A stretch of 64,000 nt of DNA from Bathynomus jamesi (GCA_023014485.1 JAJOZX010001574.1:268501-332500); one strand, 5' to 3'. Shown: positions 42,458-54,065, numbered from the stretch's first letter. Notes: generated by a model not told the origin, from the letters alone. Made by a program: numbers and translations.

Positions 42458-45226
42458 GGGGCGGTCAGAATAGGGAAGGCTCCCTCCGTGCAATGCTTTT
42501 TAATGCTAGGTCAATTAGGAACAAGTTTTGCGAGCTACGGGCGCTCTTAGCATCAGAATACCAGGATATCGTTGCTATCACCGAGTCCTGGATTCATACT
42601 GATCGTAGGGACTACGTTGGGGAGTTCGAAATTCCCGGGTATAGAATGTTTCGCAAAGACCGCACCCGTGGGGAGGGGGGTGGGGTACTAATATACGTCA
42701 GAGACACGTTGAGTCCGGTTGACTGCCAGTTCCGGTCGGAACGGGAGCTGCTTGGCGTCGATCTGAACGTGGGAGGGACGAACTATAGGTTAATCTTGGT
42801 GTACAGACCTCCGCATCTCCTCCTCGAGGAGATACAGCCCTGTACACCGAACTCAGTAGCCTGCTAGGGGATAGGGTGTGTGTAGTTTTAGGAGACTTCA
42901 ACTGTCGCGGCATAAAGTGGGAAAACAGGACTGCCGATGCTGAAGGGAGGAGGCTAGTTGACTTTGCTGATGAGAACTTCCTCACTCAGTGGGTCAACGA
43001 GCCTACACGAGGCGAAAGCGTTCTAGACTTAGTATTCACGACCGAAGACAACCTCGTCACTGGCCTCACCGTTGACGAATCGTTGGGCGGGAGTGATCAC
43101 GGTCTTATTAGGTTCCGTGTGTGCGTCCCTCGGGTGAAGCGTAGTAACTCGAGAGGCAGTAAGCTCGATCTCCGGCGGGCGAACTTTGTTAGCCTCAGGG
43201 ATAGCGTAGCAGAGATGGGGTTAGAGGTTGGCGGCGATGTTGAGGGAGTGTGGAGTGCATTCCGGGATGAGTTTATGGTGCTGCAGTCTGCTGCCATACC
43301 CTCAAAACCGGTCACCCCTGCTTCAACGCAGCCTAAGTGGTTCAATCGTGGCATCGCTTCGGCTATCCGAAATAGGAAAGTAGCGTATAGGAGGGCGAAG
43401 GCCAATCGTTCCCACGAGAACACTGAAGCGTATGTCCGCCTGTGTAGGGAAGTGAAGGCGAAGGTTAGGCTAGCGAAACGTAACGAAGAACTACGGGTGG
43501 CAAGCCTCTGCAAGGGGAACCCTAAGGAGTTCTTCAGTTATGTTAATAGTAGAAAGCCCATTAGAAGCATGATAGGTCCTTTAAAGGACGGAAGCGGCGT
43601 TCTGCGGACCTCCGACGCGGACATCGCTAATGTGCTTAATGAGTACTTTGCGGGAGTGTTCACCAGGGAGGATACCCGCGTCATCCCCGAGCCAGCTGTG
43701 AGGCACGAAGGTGCTGGCCTGGATAGTGTTAGATGTACCGCGACAGTCGTTGCTCATAGAATAGACAAACTGAGCGCGTTTAAGGCTCCTGGGCCAGACC
43801 AGTTTCTCCCCAGTGTTTTGCGAGAAGTGCGCGACCAGGTGGCTCCCCACCTGGCTACAGTCTTCAACAAATCGTTGGTGATGGGCCAGGTGCCTGGTGA
43901 CTGGAGGAGGCCAACGTGACCCCTATCTTTAAGAAAGGGGATCACGAAAGTCCAGGGAACTATCGTCCTATTAGTCTCACTTCAGTTGTAGGTAAATTAT
44001 TAGAAAGGATAATAGCTGATAGAATCGTTGACCATTTGGATTCCTACAAGCTGCTTGGGGACTCCCAACATGGGTTTAGACGGCATAGGTCGTGTCTCAC
44101 CAACTTGCTCGAGTTTTTCCACGTCATGTTGAGTGAGTACGATAAGAGTAGGGCGATTGATATACTTTATCTCGACTTTCAGAAAGCCTTTGATAAGGTA
44201 CCTCACCGCCGGCTAATGGCGAAAGTGCGCGCGCTGGGTATCGGTGGGGAAATAGGTAGGTGGATTGAAAACTGGCTGAGGAATAGGCGGCAGAGGGTGG
44301 TAATTAAAGGGGCTAGTTCGGGTTGGGCCTCGGTCACTAGTGGGGTTCCTCAGGGTTCCGTTTTGGGGCCACTGTTGTTTACCATTTACATAAATGATAT
44401 CGACGGTGGCATCGTCAGTCGGATCGCCAAATTCGCTGATGACACCAAGCTTGGGGCCAATGTTGGGACGCCCGAAGCGATCGAGGAACTGCGTGCGGAC
44501 CTAGGTAGGATAGGAGAGTGGTCCGAAAAATGGCAAATGCCGTTTAACTTGGGTAAATGCAAAGTGATGCACATTGGCTACGCCAATCCCAAGTCGGACT
44601 ACTCGATGTTGGGCAGTAATATCGAGGTGACTGATTTAGAAAAGGACTTGGGTGTGCTAATTAGCAGCGACCTTAAGTTTACGAAACAGTGTGTAGAGGT
44701 GGAAAAGAAAGCCCAGAAACTATTGGGTTATATCAGGAGGCAATTTCAGTTTCGGAACAAGGAGATTGTGCTCTCACTGTACAATTCCCTTGTTCGGCCG
44801 TACCTGGAGTATGCTGTGCAGTTCTGGTCGCCCACCCTCAGGAAAGATATTGAGAGGCTGGAGCGAGTGCAGGCGAGGGCCACAAAGATCCCTTCCGTTA
44901 GGCATATGGGCTACAATCGACGGTTACGCGCCCTGAACTTGTTTTCGCTTGAAACTCGGAGGCTGCGCGGTCAACTGATCGAGGTTTTCAAGCTCTTACG
45001 AGGGTTCAACGATGTCGATTTTAGAAGTATGTTTAGTTTAAATGATAACCCAACTCGCAACAATGGTTGGAAGTTGGATTTGAAACGGTTTAGGACTAGT
45101 GTGTGTGGGAATTACGTTACGTATAAGATCTGTGACACATGGAACAGGTTACCTTCGGAAGTTGTGAACAGTTCCTCTGTGGATCAGTTCAAGAAAAGGT
45201 TAGACGAAATCTTGCACACTATTTGA
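42451..45226 (+). pseudogene. LINE C ORF2, endonuclease and RT (frameshifted)
   Basis: Same domain order as copy A. A base is lost near 42828 (GAGGAGATACAG versus GAGGACGATACAG) and another near 43905 (GGAGGAGGCC versus GGAGAGAGGCC); a 3-base in-frame deletion removes one residue near 44888. The RT core from 43916 to 45226 is otherwise open. Because each copy carries different lesions, the source was intact and recent. Confidence 0.9.
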
Positions 45227-45254
45227 GTGTGTAAAGACATTTAGGACCTCAGTC

Positions 45255-45383
45255 TGCGGAAATTTCTTTTCCTATAAAATAGTTAATATCTGGAACCAAC
45301 TTCCCTCAGAGGTTGTTTCCAGTCAAAGTGTAAATCTGTTTAAAAATAGGCTAGACAAAGTACTGAACACACTCATAGTTTAA
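45255..45383 (+). pseudogene. Second ORF2 C-terminus in LINE C 3' UTR
   Basis: Same embedded 43-codon segment as in copies A and B. Confidence 0.85.
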
Positions 45384-45722
45384 GATTAAAACCTCAGAAA
45401 ACTCTGCAGGAGTTCGCTTGCTCGGTGTCTCTGTGAGCAAGCTAAATATAGAGCTATTTATATATTCTCCACTTTCCTGTAAAATTTCCTTGGCTACTTT
45501 TCCAGGGTCAAGGTATTTTCTTCAACCTTTTTCCGTACCTGCCTCTGGCAGGGAGGGAGCGGAGGGTGGGGAGAGAGCCTTCTACTTTTCTATCCAGTTT
45601 CTACTACTGCTAGGATAGTTGAAAGAAAAATAAACTTTTACAAAATTTTCCCTGGCACCCGTTGCCATTGGTACCTCCTCGGTATGGGCCGCAAGGCCTT
45701 TTGAGGTACTTCTTTTCCTTGT

Positions 45723-45724
<2 letters not shown>

Positions 45725-45775
<51 letters not shown>
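45725..45775. repeat. (CT)n microsatellite at 3' end of LINE array
   Basis: 51 bp of CT repeats. Beyond it the sequence changes to unrelated AT-rich DNA. Confidence 0.95.
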
Positions 45776-45779
<4 letters not shown>

Positions 45780-46412
45780 ATAATCCTATTTCGTTTGTTG
45801 CCTTGATATTAAAAAATAAAATCTGAAAAAATAAGAAAAGTAAAAAGTTAAATTTTCATTTAAAACAAGAAGAAAAGTTAAAATAGTTAAAATTTTAAAT
45901 TTCTTGACCCCTGATGATGACAAAAGTATTTTTGGAAACTTCTGGAAATAAATAAGAACGTTTGCCATCGTCTTCATCTTCTTATGGATGTATTTTTACT
46001 ATTTTAATTATTTTAATTATTTAATTATTTAATTATCTTATTATTTTAATTATTTTAATTATTTTATTATTTTAATTATTTTAATTATTTTATTATTTTA
46101 TTTTAATTATTTATTATTTTAGTTATTTTATTATTTTAATTATTTAAAATCAAATAAAGTTATTGAACAAATATTTTAGGAAACTTCATTCATGCAAACC
46201 ACAAACCTGAAAGAAAAAATATATATATCTGTGTTTAAATATAAGCTAAAAAAAAGGTATTGAATACATTCGTAATAATTCATAATTAAGTAATTAAACT
46301 TAAATGTATAATTAATATAATAATAATAATAATAATAATATCAGATGTACTTATTAGATGTAGCAAAGCGTTTATACTAAAGTAAGTATTTTTATCGGAA
46401 GAATTAATTATT
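45776..46412. repeat. AT-rich stretch with (TTTTAATTA)n-type repeats
   Basis: 45998-46145 is an ATT/AATT/TTTTA minisatellite; a short (AAT)n is at 46316-46340. No genes. Confidence 0.8.
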
Positions 46413-46595
46413 ATATGATAATAAAAACCCACTCTAATAGAGAGAGCTTATTTCCACAACAGTTTCGATGCCCACTGGCATCCTCTTCGGGTGGATACAG
46501 AAAAACGAATGCTCTGAAAGAAGAGGATGCCAGTGGGCATCGAAAGTGTTGTGGAAATAAACTCTCTCTATTAGAGTGGGTTTTTATTATCATAT
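46413..46595. repeat. 183-bp palindrome with 75-bp arms
   Basis: Arms 46413-46487 and 46521-46595 are reverse complements with two mismatches around a 33-nt loop. The arm carries GATGCC-AGT-GGGCATC followed by GAAA, a stem plus GAAA reminiscent of a hammerhead ribozyme stem II and core, but the CUGAUGA box is not intact (CCGAAGAG on one strand). It has a terminal ATATGATAAT and could form a cruciform. Confidence 0.9.
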
Positions 46596-46684
46596 TTTGA
46601 CCTTCACGTAGAAAAGTGAAGTGTTTTGCATTAATTAATTATTAATTGATTTCAAACATTTTTTGGACATTTACATTTTTTTTA

Positions 46685-48052
46685 GGTAGGAAGGAGGGGC
46701 CAAGAGCGAATGCCCGCAAAAGCGACCCCCCTTCCACTCACAGAGGAAGGGAGAACCACGATCAAGATCCAGGATTTTTTAGATGACTGGATACTCTGCG
46801 CTTGAAAGATTCGAGGTCGCAGACAGAGGGAAAGATGGATTGAGGAAGATTGTTCAAGAGTTCACCGATTGAGAAGATAAGAGATTGAAAATACAGATTA
46901 ACTCTTGTATTAGATAGTTGAACAGCAAAGGAATGAGAATGTGTAGAAAGTCTGGTACTGCGTGCTCTCCTTAAAGGAGGAGGCACGCAATTACAGAGTT
47001 CAGAAGAGCAGTGTCCGTTACAATAGCGACAGTAATGAGAGAGTGAGGCAACATTGCGGTGAAGAGAGAGAGCGATTGAAGACAGTCAGTAAGAGGCCGG
47101 GAATTGATTCCACCCGGTGAAGTAGAGAAGTGTGGGTTCAGCCACCCCACACATGAGAAGCGCACTCCATAGAGACAAGACCCATGTACAAATACAGCAA
47201 CTGAGGGGTGAAGAACCTGCGAAGGCGCTACAGCACACTTAACCTCTTAGAAGCTGTTTGGAAAAGAGAGTATATGTGATGTTTCCAGGAAAGATCACAA
47301 GAAAAGGAAATGCCAAAAATGTTAAGAGAAGAGGAAGGATTGAGTTGTGTATTGTTGAACGTAAGGGGATAGTCGTGTGAAAGATTGTGACAAGTAGACA
47401 GATGGAGGAAATGGGTTTTTGAGGCAATCAAAGCCACAAGGTTTTTTCTGCTCCAATCAAAGATAGTAGAAAGGTCAGAGGTCAGGTGCATCATAGTCGT
47501 TCTATTCTACGCGAAGCGTGGAGTGACTGTTGAGAGGGACGCTTTATACAGTAAAGCGGGCGGAGAAGTGAAGGGTGAAATCATTGACACATGAGTGAAT
47601 AGAACAGGAAGTGCGACTTAATAGATCATTGATAAAAAAAGGAAAAGAGTGGGTGACAGGACAAAATCCTGAAGAACACCACTGTTAATAAATTTAAGAT
47701 AAGAACAGTGGCCATCTACAACCGTAAATACAGATCGACCAGAAAGGAAATTAGCGATGAAGGTTCAGACAGAAGGGTAGAAACCGAAGAAGGGCAGTTT
47801 GGAGATTAAAGATGTGTGCCAGAGTCTATAAAAATTTTTTGATATTGTCTAAGGCAATAGTAAAGGCTTCACCGAAATCTCAAAAGGAGAATGACCAAGA
47901 GTCAGAGATATATACAAGAAGTTCGCCCATACTGACGATCTGAAAGAAGATTGTGAGAAGAGACGTGTTTAAGAATCTTCCTATTGAGGATAAATTCAAA
48001 AACTTTAAAAAGGCAAGAAATCAAACCAATGAAACGATAGTTGGAGGGATAC
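46685..48052 (-). pseudogene. Antisense LINE remnant, jockey-type RT (copy 1)
   Basis: Read downwards from 48052: NYRFIGLISCLFKVFEFILN (RT start), SGVLQDFVLSPTLFLFFIND (pore-like GVPQG block), DWSRKNLVALIASKTHFLHL, FGISFSCDLSWKHHI and the C-terminal RVNLYFQSLIFSIGELLNNL, ending with an element 3' end near 46690 shared with 54300. Many frameshifts. Its 5' part is cut by the (TA)n at 48059. Confidence 0.8.
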
Positions 48053-48055
48053 ATA

Positions 48056-48058
<3 letters not shown>

Positions 48059-48129
<71 letters not shown>
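48059..48129. repeat. (TA)n microsatellite, about 35 units
   Basis: 70 bp of uninterrupted TA at the junction of the LINE remnant and the Penelope-like fragment. Confidence 0.95.
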
Positions 48130-48134
<5 letters not shown>

Positions 48135-48625
48135 TATTGGGATGAATTTCACAATTAAACATGTGAAATGAATGAATGATGCAAACCCACAGGGAAAAAG
48201 AAAAATGATTCCAAGGCCTTTCGTGCATTCAGAAGTACACCTCATCAGGGAATGAAAGGAGAAGGCAAGATGACGAAAATATATACATATGTACAACGGG
48301 ACAAAAAAATAAAAAGATTAGCACATGATTAACAAAAGTTGATTAAAGGGAAAAGGTATTTTAACAGGATATTGTCAATTTCATACATTCCCGCACTGTT
48401 ATTGAAATTATTTTTAAAATGGATAAATGCATATTCTAGAATATTCCTTTCAATTATATCTGTGTTTTGAACGAGCGCTTTAGAACTATCCCACTTCATA
48501 CTATGGTTACATCTGTACATATGGTTAAACAATGCACTAGAATTATTTGTTGTTCTACACGCATATTTATGCTGTTTTACCTGATATCTAACGTTTTTCC
48601 CGTTTGACCTATATATACTGAGTAG
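48130..48625 (-). mobile_element. Penelope-like element, 3' fragment
   Basis: The minus strand encodes the end of a GIY-YIG endonuclease: YIGQTGKNVRYQVKQHKYAC, NHMYRCNHSMKW and IIERNILEYAFIHF, ending at a stop at 48329. This is the C-terminal domain order of Penelope-like retroelements. The RT part is missing, cut at about 48625 where a plus-strand LINE begins. The downstream 3' region carries a hammerhead motif, as known for Penelope-like elements, and ends at the (TA)n. Confidence 0.8.
48203..48258 (-). ncRNA. Hammerhead ribozyme motif (type I, minimal stem III)
   Basis: On the minus strand: ATTCC (stem I), CTGATGAG (core), GTGTA-CTTCTGAA-TGCAC (stem II and loop), GAAA (core), GGCCTT (very short, self-complementary stem III region and CUU cleavage triplet), GGAAT (stem I partner). 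Core bases are all present. Penelope-like elements are known to carry such ribozymes, often with a minimal stem III that favours action as dimers. Confidence 0.75.
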
Positions 48626-51275
48626 GGGAGTATCAAATTAAAGGTTATAGACTTTTTGTTAAAAACAGAATAGGTAGGCGAGGAGGCGGTGTTATGTTGT
48701 ATATCAAAGATAATATTGCGAACGTTATAGAAGTAAAGCACTCAATTCCAGAACCGATAGATTCGACTATAGCAGAACTTAAATTCAACGATTTCAAACT
48801 TCTTGTTGCGGTTATATATAGGCCCCCAAATCAAACAGCTGCTACGGACGAAGCGTTATATCGTGAACTAAAGAGAATAATCGGTAGTGAGCAGGCTTTA
48901 GTTATGGGTGACTTTAATTGCGCCAACGTGAATTACGATACAATGCAGGGAGACGCGGAAGGTAATCGTTTAGTTAATTTTCTCGAGGATAGCTTTCTTA
49001 TTCAAAAGGTTGGGGAACCTACGAGGTTGGACAGTATTTTAGATTTAGTAATAACTACGGATGATAGGCTAATTACTGATCTTCAAGTAATAGAACCGTT
49101 GAGCAATAGCGATCACAATATGGTAGAGTTTGTCCTCTCAGTAAGTCACTCGAAACCAACTAACTCGACTAAAATTCCTAGCTTCCAGCACGCAGACTTT
49201 AGTAAATTTCGAAATAAATTTTCACACGTCAATTGGGAAAACGTAATGGGGAACTCCAACGCAAAACTAATGTGGGAATCGTTCGTAAAGGTATTTAGGA
49301 CTATAAATGAGGAATGTGTACCGTACAAAATTAAGCGTGCGAAAGTAAAAACAAGCCCTTGTGGTTTACTTCTAGAGTAGGAGACATTATAAAGAGTAGA
49401 GAGAGGGCTTATAGGCTATACAAGTCCGATAAAGATAATCTGTTGTTACGAAACAACTACATATCTCTAAGGCGTGAAGCTAAAAGTGTAATAAAAAAGT
49501 CAAAACGCGAATTTGAAATCTCCATAGCTCGTGACGGTAAAGAAAATCCCAAGCGATTCTTTCAATACGTCAATAATAGAAATCAGTAAAAAGTGTCTTA
49601 GGTCCATTAAAAAATGGAAATGGAGATCTAGTCTCTGAAAACAAGGAAATGGCTACCTTGCTAAACGAATTTTTTACGTCATTTTTACTATAGAAGATGT
49701 AACGAATATCCCTACGGTCATAGACATAATACCTTTTGATAATGGTAATATTTTGGATAATATTGTCGTTAGTGAAGGGGAAGTAATGCGCTATATTGAT
49801 AAAATGAAAAACGCGTAAATCACCGGGTCCGGATTCCATATATCCCATACAACTAAAAGAATTAAAAGATAGCATTGTTGTGCCGCTAACAAAGATTTTT
49901 AATGCGTCTATTTCTGAGGGGTGCGTACCAGATAATTTCAAGTTAGCAAACGTAACACCTATCTTTAAGAAAGGCGATAAAGGTGCGGCGCGAAATTATA
50001 GGCCAATCAGTTTAACGTCTGTTGTAGGTAAGCTACTGGAATCAATAATTAGGGATCGTATAGTCGAACACTTAGAAGTGCATAATCTAGTCAGAAATAC
50101 GCAGCACGGTTTTAGGCGAAACAAATCTTGCTTAACTAATCTTTTAGAATTTTTCCAAAGCGTGGTTAACGTTTACGATAGACATCGGGCGGTTGATGTA
50201 GTGTATTTAGATTTTCAAAAAGCGTTTGACACCGTGCCGCACAAAAGACTGACTGAAAAAACTAAGGCTCATGGAATCAGGGTGTAGTAATAAATTGGCT
50301 AGAAGAATGGTTGCGAGGCAGGAAACAGAGGGTGGTCGTTGATGGAGCGGAGTCGTGTTGGGCTAATGTAGCGAGTGGCGTTCCTCAGGGTTCTGTATTG
50401 GGCCCCTTGCTTTTTCTTATATATATTAACGATTTAGATGTCGGCCTAGTCAGTACAGTTTCAAAGTTTGCGGATGACACGAAGCTGGTGGTAGGGCGAT
50501 TAATGACGAAGATAGAGGTAAAATTCAGGAAGATCTGAATAAAATCGTTGATTGGTCAGTCACATGGCAAATGAGATTTAACGTGGATAAGTGCAAAATT
50601 ATGCATATAGGTTCGCGTAACGGTAATTTTGCGTATAGTATGTCAGGGAAAGATTTAACAAGCGTAGAGCAGGAAAAAGATTTAGGAGTTATAGTCACTG
50701 GTGATTTAAAAGTAGCGAAACAAAGTACAGCGGCGGTCAATAAGGCGAACAAAGTGTTAGGTTTTATAGCTCGAAATTTTGAGTACAAATCGCGCGATAT
50801 TATAGTTCCTCTTTATAAATCATTAGTTAGACCCCATTTGGAGTACGCGGTCCAATTTTGGAATCCGCATATGCGCAAAGATATAGACAAAATCGAAAGA
50901 GTTCAAAGACGAGCAATTAAGATGATTCCGTCTCTTAGGTCAAAGTCGTACGAGGATAGGCTTAAAGAGTTAAAATTGACTACACTCGAGACTAGGAGGT
51001 TAAGGGGTGATCTAATCCAGGTTTTCAAAATTATGAATGGGTTTGATAACGTAGATAGAGATAGCTTTTTCGAAATATCTCAATATAATAGGACTAGAAA
51101 TAACGGGTGTAAGTTGACAAGTAGAAGGTTCGAGACAGCAGTTGCGAAAAACTTTTTTACGCATAGAATAGTAAATAGCTGGAATAGTTTGCCGGTAGAA
51201 GTAATTAGTAGCACGTCTATAAACATGTTTAAGAATCGATTGGACGCGCATGTTGATAGAAAGGGTATAGTTTAA
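48626..51275 (+). pseudogene. CR1-like LINE, second family, ORF2 (frameshifted)
   Basis: Endonuclease: [143 protein letters not shown], to the stop at 51275. Breaks occur near 49375, 49585, 49690, 49815, 50285 and 50510. Related to but distinct from the 34-45 kb family: no (CT)n ends and a different 3' UTR. Starts truncated inside the endonuclease, within the Penelope-like fragment. Confidence 0.9.
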
Positions 51276-51668
51276 GGTAGTAAAATTAAGGCTTTGTGGG
51301 GATAGATCCCACAGCTCAACACAAGTGTTGTGGGATATAGGGAGGCAGCGTCTTGGGTTAGGGGATACTCTCTGTCCTTACACACCCCATTTAAAGAGAT
51401 TCCTCTGCCCGGTGCCCCCCACAGTACTGTGAGGTATTGAAAAACTCATGATCTTCACTTGCCCCACAAACACCTTTAAATGAGAGACCATAATGGGTGC
51501 ACACACATTTCTACATTACTGTACAGTCTTTACAGCCACACCTACACTTTTCCTCGTATGTGTATACACAATACACGATTACGAAACACAGTTAGGTAGA
51601 CCAGCCATGAGTGGATCCTAGGGTCTTTGTTGGTCTGAAACATTATAACATTATAACATTATAACCAA
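51276..51668. other. LINE 3' UTR and unassigned sequence
   Basis: Probably 3' UTR of the preceding LINE. Contains an inverted pair GTGGGGATAGATCCCAC and CACAAGTGTTGTGG, and ends with ATAACATT repeated three times (51646-51664). No further features. Confidence 0.45.
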
Positions 51669-51736
51669 CCGCATTATCCGGGCTATTCTTTATTAGGCGT
51701 GATTACGCCTAATAAAGAATAGCCTGGATAATGTGG
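51669..51736. repeat. 68-bp near-perfect hairpin
   Basis: 32-bp arms (51669-51700 and 51705-51736) with two mismatches and a 4-nt loop; arm core GGCTATTCTTTATTAGGCGT. It abuts a fragment of Penelope-like 3' sequence. Confidence 0.9.
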
Positions 51737-51780
51737 CCTTGGAATAATTTTTCTTTTTCCCTGTGGGATTGCATCATATA
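51733..51780 (+). mobile_element. Penelope-like 3' tail fragment, inverted to 48.2 kb
   Basis: GGCCTTGGAATAATTTTTCT and TTTCCCTGTGGG match the minus strand of 48176-48220 (stem III and stem I side of the hammerhead plus downstream tail). The CTGATGAG/GAAA core is absent. Both copies are followed by a (TA)n tract, here 51776-51798. Confidence 0.75.
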
Positions 51781-51823
51781 TATATATATATATATATTGC
51801 ATTTCGAATGGTTTTTCAAATAC

Positions 51824-51941
51824 CTGATAAGTGAAGGGTTTAATGAATCCTGTAAAATCAGACCCAATTCTTGGATACGGGTAGATTACATTTGTGCGAT
51901 CAATTTGGTACAAATCGCTTGAATCAAACACTTTGAATTCA
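51824..51941 (-). CDS. Ionotropic receptor exon: end of S1 lobe and pre-M1
   Basis: Minus strand: acceptor CGCCTGTCGATGGCAG, one base completing a codon, then 39 codons and a GTATTT donor in phase 0. Protein: EFKVFDSSDLYQIDRTNVIY then PYPRIGSD and GFIKPFTYQ. The PF-T-x-Q just before M1 and the preceding DFSxxLYxD-like text match the end of lobe S1 in IRs. The donor lies next to a Penelope tail and (TA)n in the intron. An alternative acceptor (CTGTTTTACAG at 51982) leads to a stop in this frame. Confidence 0.65.
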
Positions 51942-52835
51942 CTGCCATCGACAGGCGTTGGGTGTCAAAAACATGTTTTTCCTGTAAAACAGATTTACAA
52001 TAGATTAGTACGGTGGCAATCAAAGGGACAGAAATTGCAATTACAGCCGTAAGGTCATGTCCACGGGTGAACCCACACACTCCCCATTTTCATCATTACA
52101 ATGTCGCAGTTGACGATACGCACATTACATTATTATTCAGTAACAATTGTTATGTGAAGCCAAAGAGCCAAGTAATTTTATTTTGGGTACCTAATTATTT
52201 AGCCAATTTTATTTATTATTTCAAGCATAATTAATACACTGTAGATTTCAAAATAACACCAAATAAAAATGTTTTATTCTAGATTTTGTTGGATTTGCAG
52301 CCCACATTTCATTTCCAATTTTATTTTATCTCTGTATCTGCTGTTTGTCTGTCTGTCTGTCTATATATATTCTCGATTTGGCTGGGAGGTACTCATAAAA
52401 TGTAAAAGATTTTTAAAATACTCCAAATTATTCTTTCACTTTTTAATACAAATTTTTTCATACATTTTAAATTTTTAATTAGATTTTATAGTAAATGTCA
52501 TTGTCAGAAATTAGGAAAATTAAGAAATATTCCGTTATGCAAAACTGATACTCATCTGTGTGACCAAAAAATTACCGACAAAGCAGTAGTACGCTGTTAT
52601 GCAAGACGATTCAGCATCTGTGGTGAGGGTGGAGACTGGAGAGGGATTACTGGTGACGTGAGGTGGGATTAAGGTAAAGGGAAAAATGGGGGCAATAAAA
52701 AGTGAAGGTAGGTGGAAATGAAAGATGAGTAAGGAGAACCTCACTAGCTTTTATATGCGTTTTTCAGGTAAGATAAGTAATATGACTGCTAAGAACACGT
52801 TTGGGTATTTTATTTATTTACTTGGATAACTATGT

Positions 52836-52890
<55 letters not shown>

Positions 52891-53267
52891 TATGGTAATG
52901 TAAAGTAGGTGTTTTATTTAAATTATCGTATTATTATTATTTTCACATCAAATTCTGTGCAAATATCTCAGCTTTGTGTAATGTTCATGTATTTGCTTGT
53001 ATTTATGTAAACATGTATCACTCGCATTACAACGCACGTATCTCAAACATTGACTTGTTATACTGTAGGTTTATTGTATTAAAGAATATATTTAATTTTT
53101 TATACGTCACTCCAATTCCGCCCTCATTCTATAGTTTTATATATGTATATATCTTAAGTATAAAACCTAAAACAAATAAATTACACGTATGAGACCTTAT
53201 TATATATAAATTATAAAGATTTTTATACTTATAAAATAAAGAAGGCGGTATGACGATTTCAGATATA
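51942..53267. other. Intron sequence, with (CA)n microsatellite
   Basis: (CA)n at 52842-52886. The remainder is AT-rich with no recognised repeat. A missing S1 exon of the receptor could lie between here and 61.3 kb, but I did not find one. Confidence 0.5.
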
Positions 53268-53966
53268 GCGGGTGGGCAAAAAAAAAAAGGGAGACCTCGA
53301 ACTTTGTTTGTAAAATCCAGTTATGGTCAGATTTCAATATTTTTTTCACACCCCACAACTAAGTAAATTTCCTATAGTCCTATACGGTGAGCGGATTTCA
53401 AACAAAACTAATGAAAATTACGGATTTATTGAACATTTCTTTATGCCACTGGAAATTCTCCATTTACATTACTACTGCATTGTATGTGCGGATAAAAAGT
53501 TACAAAGTACTCACATATGGTGCTACCTTGATGTTAAAAAACTGCTCGATATGTTTACCACGAACTTCTACAACCTTTTTCAGTCTAGGACGGAACTCAT
53601 CTATGGCTTTATTGATTTGTTCTTGTCGTAGCTCATCCCATTTTTTTTAAATCAGGACTGTTTGGTGGCCAAATTTAATACCGCTACCTGGTATTCTTTT
53701 GATATCTCCTGTTTTATTGATTTTCTTGAGAAGCTTGGCCAAACCTCCTGCAGTTGGCATACGTTAATTAAAATCGCTTTAATTATCAACTTGAACCTAT
53801 TATTAGCAAGATTTTTCTGGAATATTCGCCATAAATCCAGTTTCTCAGCTAAACTGCTAAAAGATGGCATACAAACCATAAAATTACCTAGTACTAACAT
53901 ACTACAATTTCATGGCTCTATATATCGTATTTGCCGAGATATGAAGGGTTTTTTTTGCCGACCCGA
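53268..53966 (-). mobile_element. Internally deleted mariner element (copy 5)
   Basis: Ends GCGGGTGGGCAAAAAAAA and TCGGGTCGGCAAAAAAAA (inverted), flanked by TA at 53266-53267 and 53967-53968. On the minus strand the N-terminal helix-turn-helix (GGLAKLLKKINKTGDIKRIP, near 53740) runs almost directly into the third catalytic block (FWPPNSPDL) and C-terminus (EQINKAIDEFRPRLKKVVEV, KHIEQFF). The catalytic middle is deleted, so it is non-autonomous. Different family from copies 1-4. Confidence 0.85.
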
Positions 53967-53984
53967 TACATATCTTAAATATGG

Positions 53985-54065
53985 GTTTCCAGTAGCTCAG
54001 TGGTGGTCTCGTTAACGGACTTTCGGAGGTGAGGCTCTTCGTTCGCTCTCTGCTTCTGGCACCTA
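53985..54065 (+). ncRNA. tRNA-like SINE head
   Basis: A box TAGCTCAGTGG (53993-54003), B-box-like GTTCGCTCTC (54041-54050) and complementary ends CCAG/CTGG. The following 100 bp (to about 54190) may be SINE body, with short repeats of GAGTACAC. B box departs from consensus, so it is probably inactive. Confidence 0.5.

Larger units (their letters stand above)
41631..45724 (+). mobile_element. CR1-like LINE, copy C (longest)
   Basis: Extends about 70 bp further 5' than copy A, into a Lys/Pro-rich part of ORF1 (GKKAAKPKPETPVAPVKTSN). Ends at a (CT)n tract with the single CCTTGTAACT form shared with copy B, while copy A and the deleted copy have it doubled; this suggests B and C are the closest relatives. 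Confidence 0.9.

Noticed and set aside
35402..44574. Many antisense frames within the LINE copies
   Set aside because: They mirror the strongly coding sense strand and recur identically in each copy because the copies are nearly identical.
51942..51981. Alternative start of the pre-M1 exon at the stronger-looking TTTTACAG acceptor
   Set aside because: The receptor frame would meet a TGA within the first codons; the acceptor at 51942 keeps it open.
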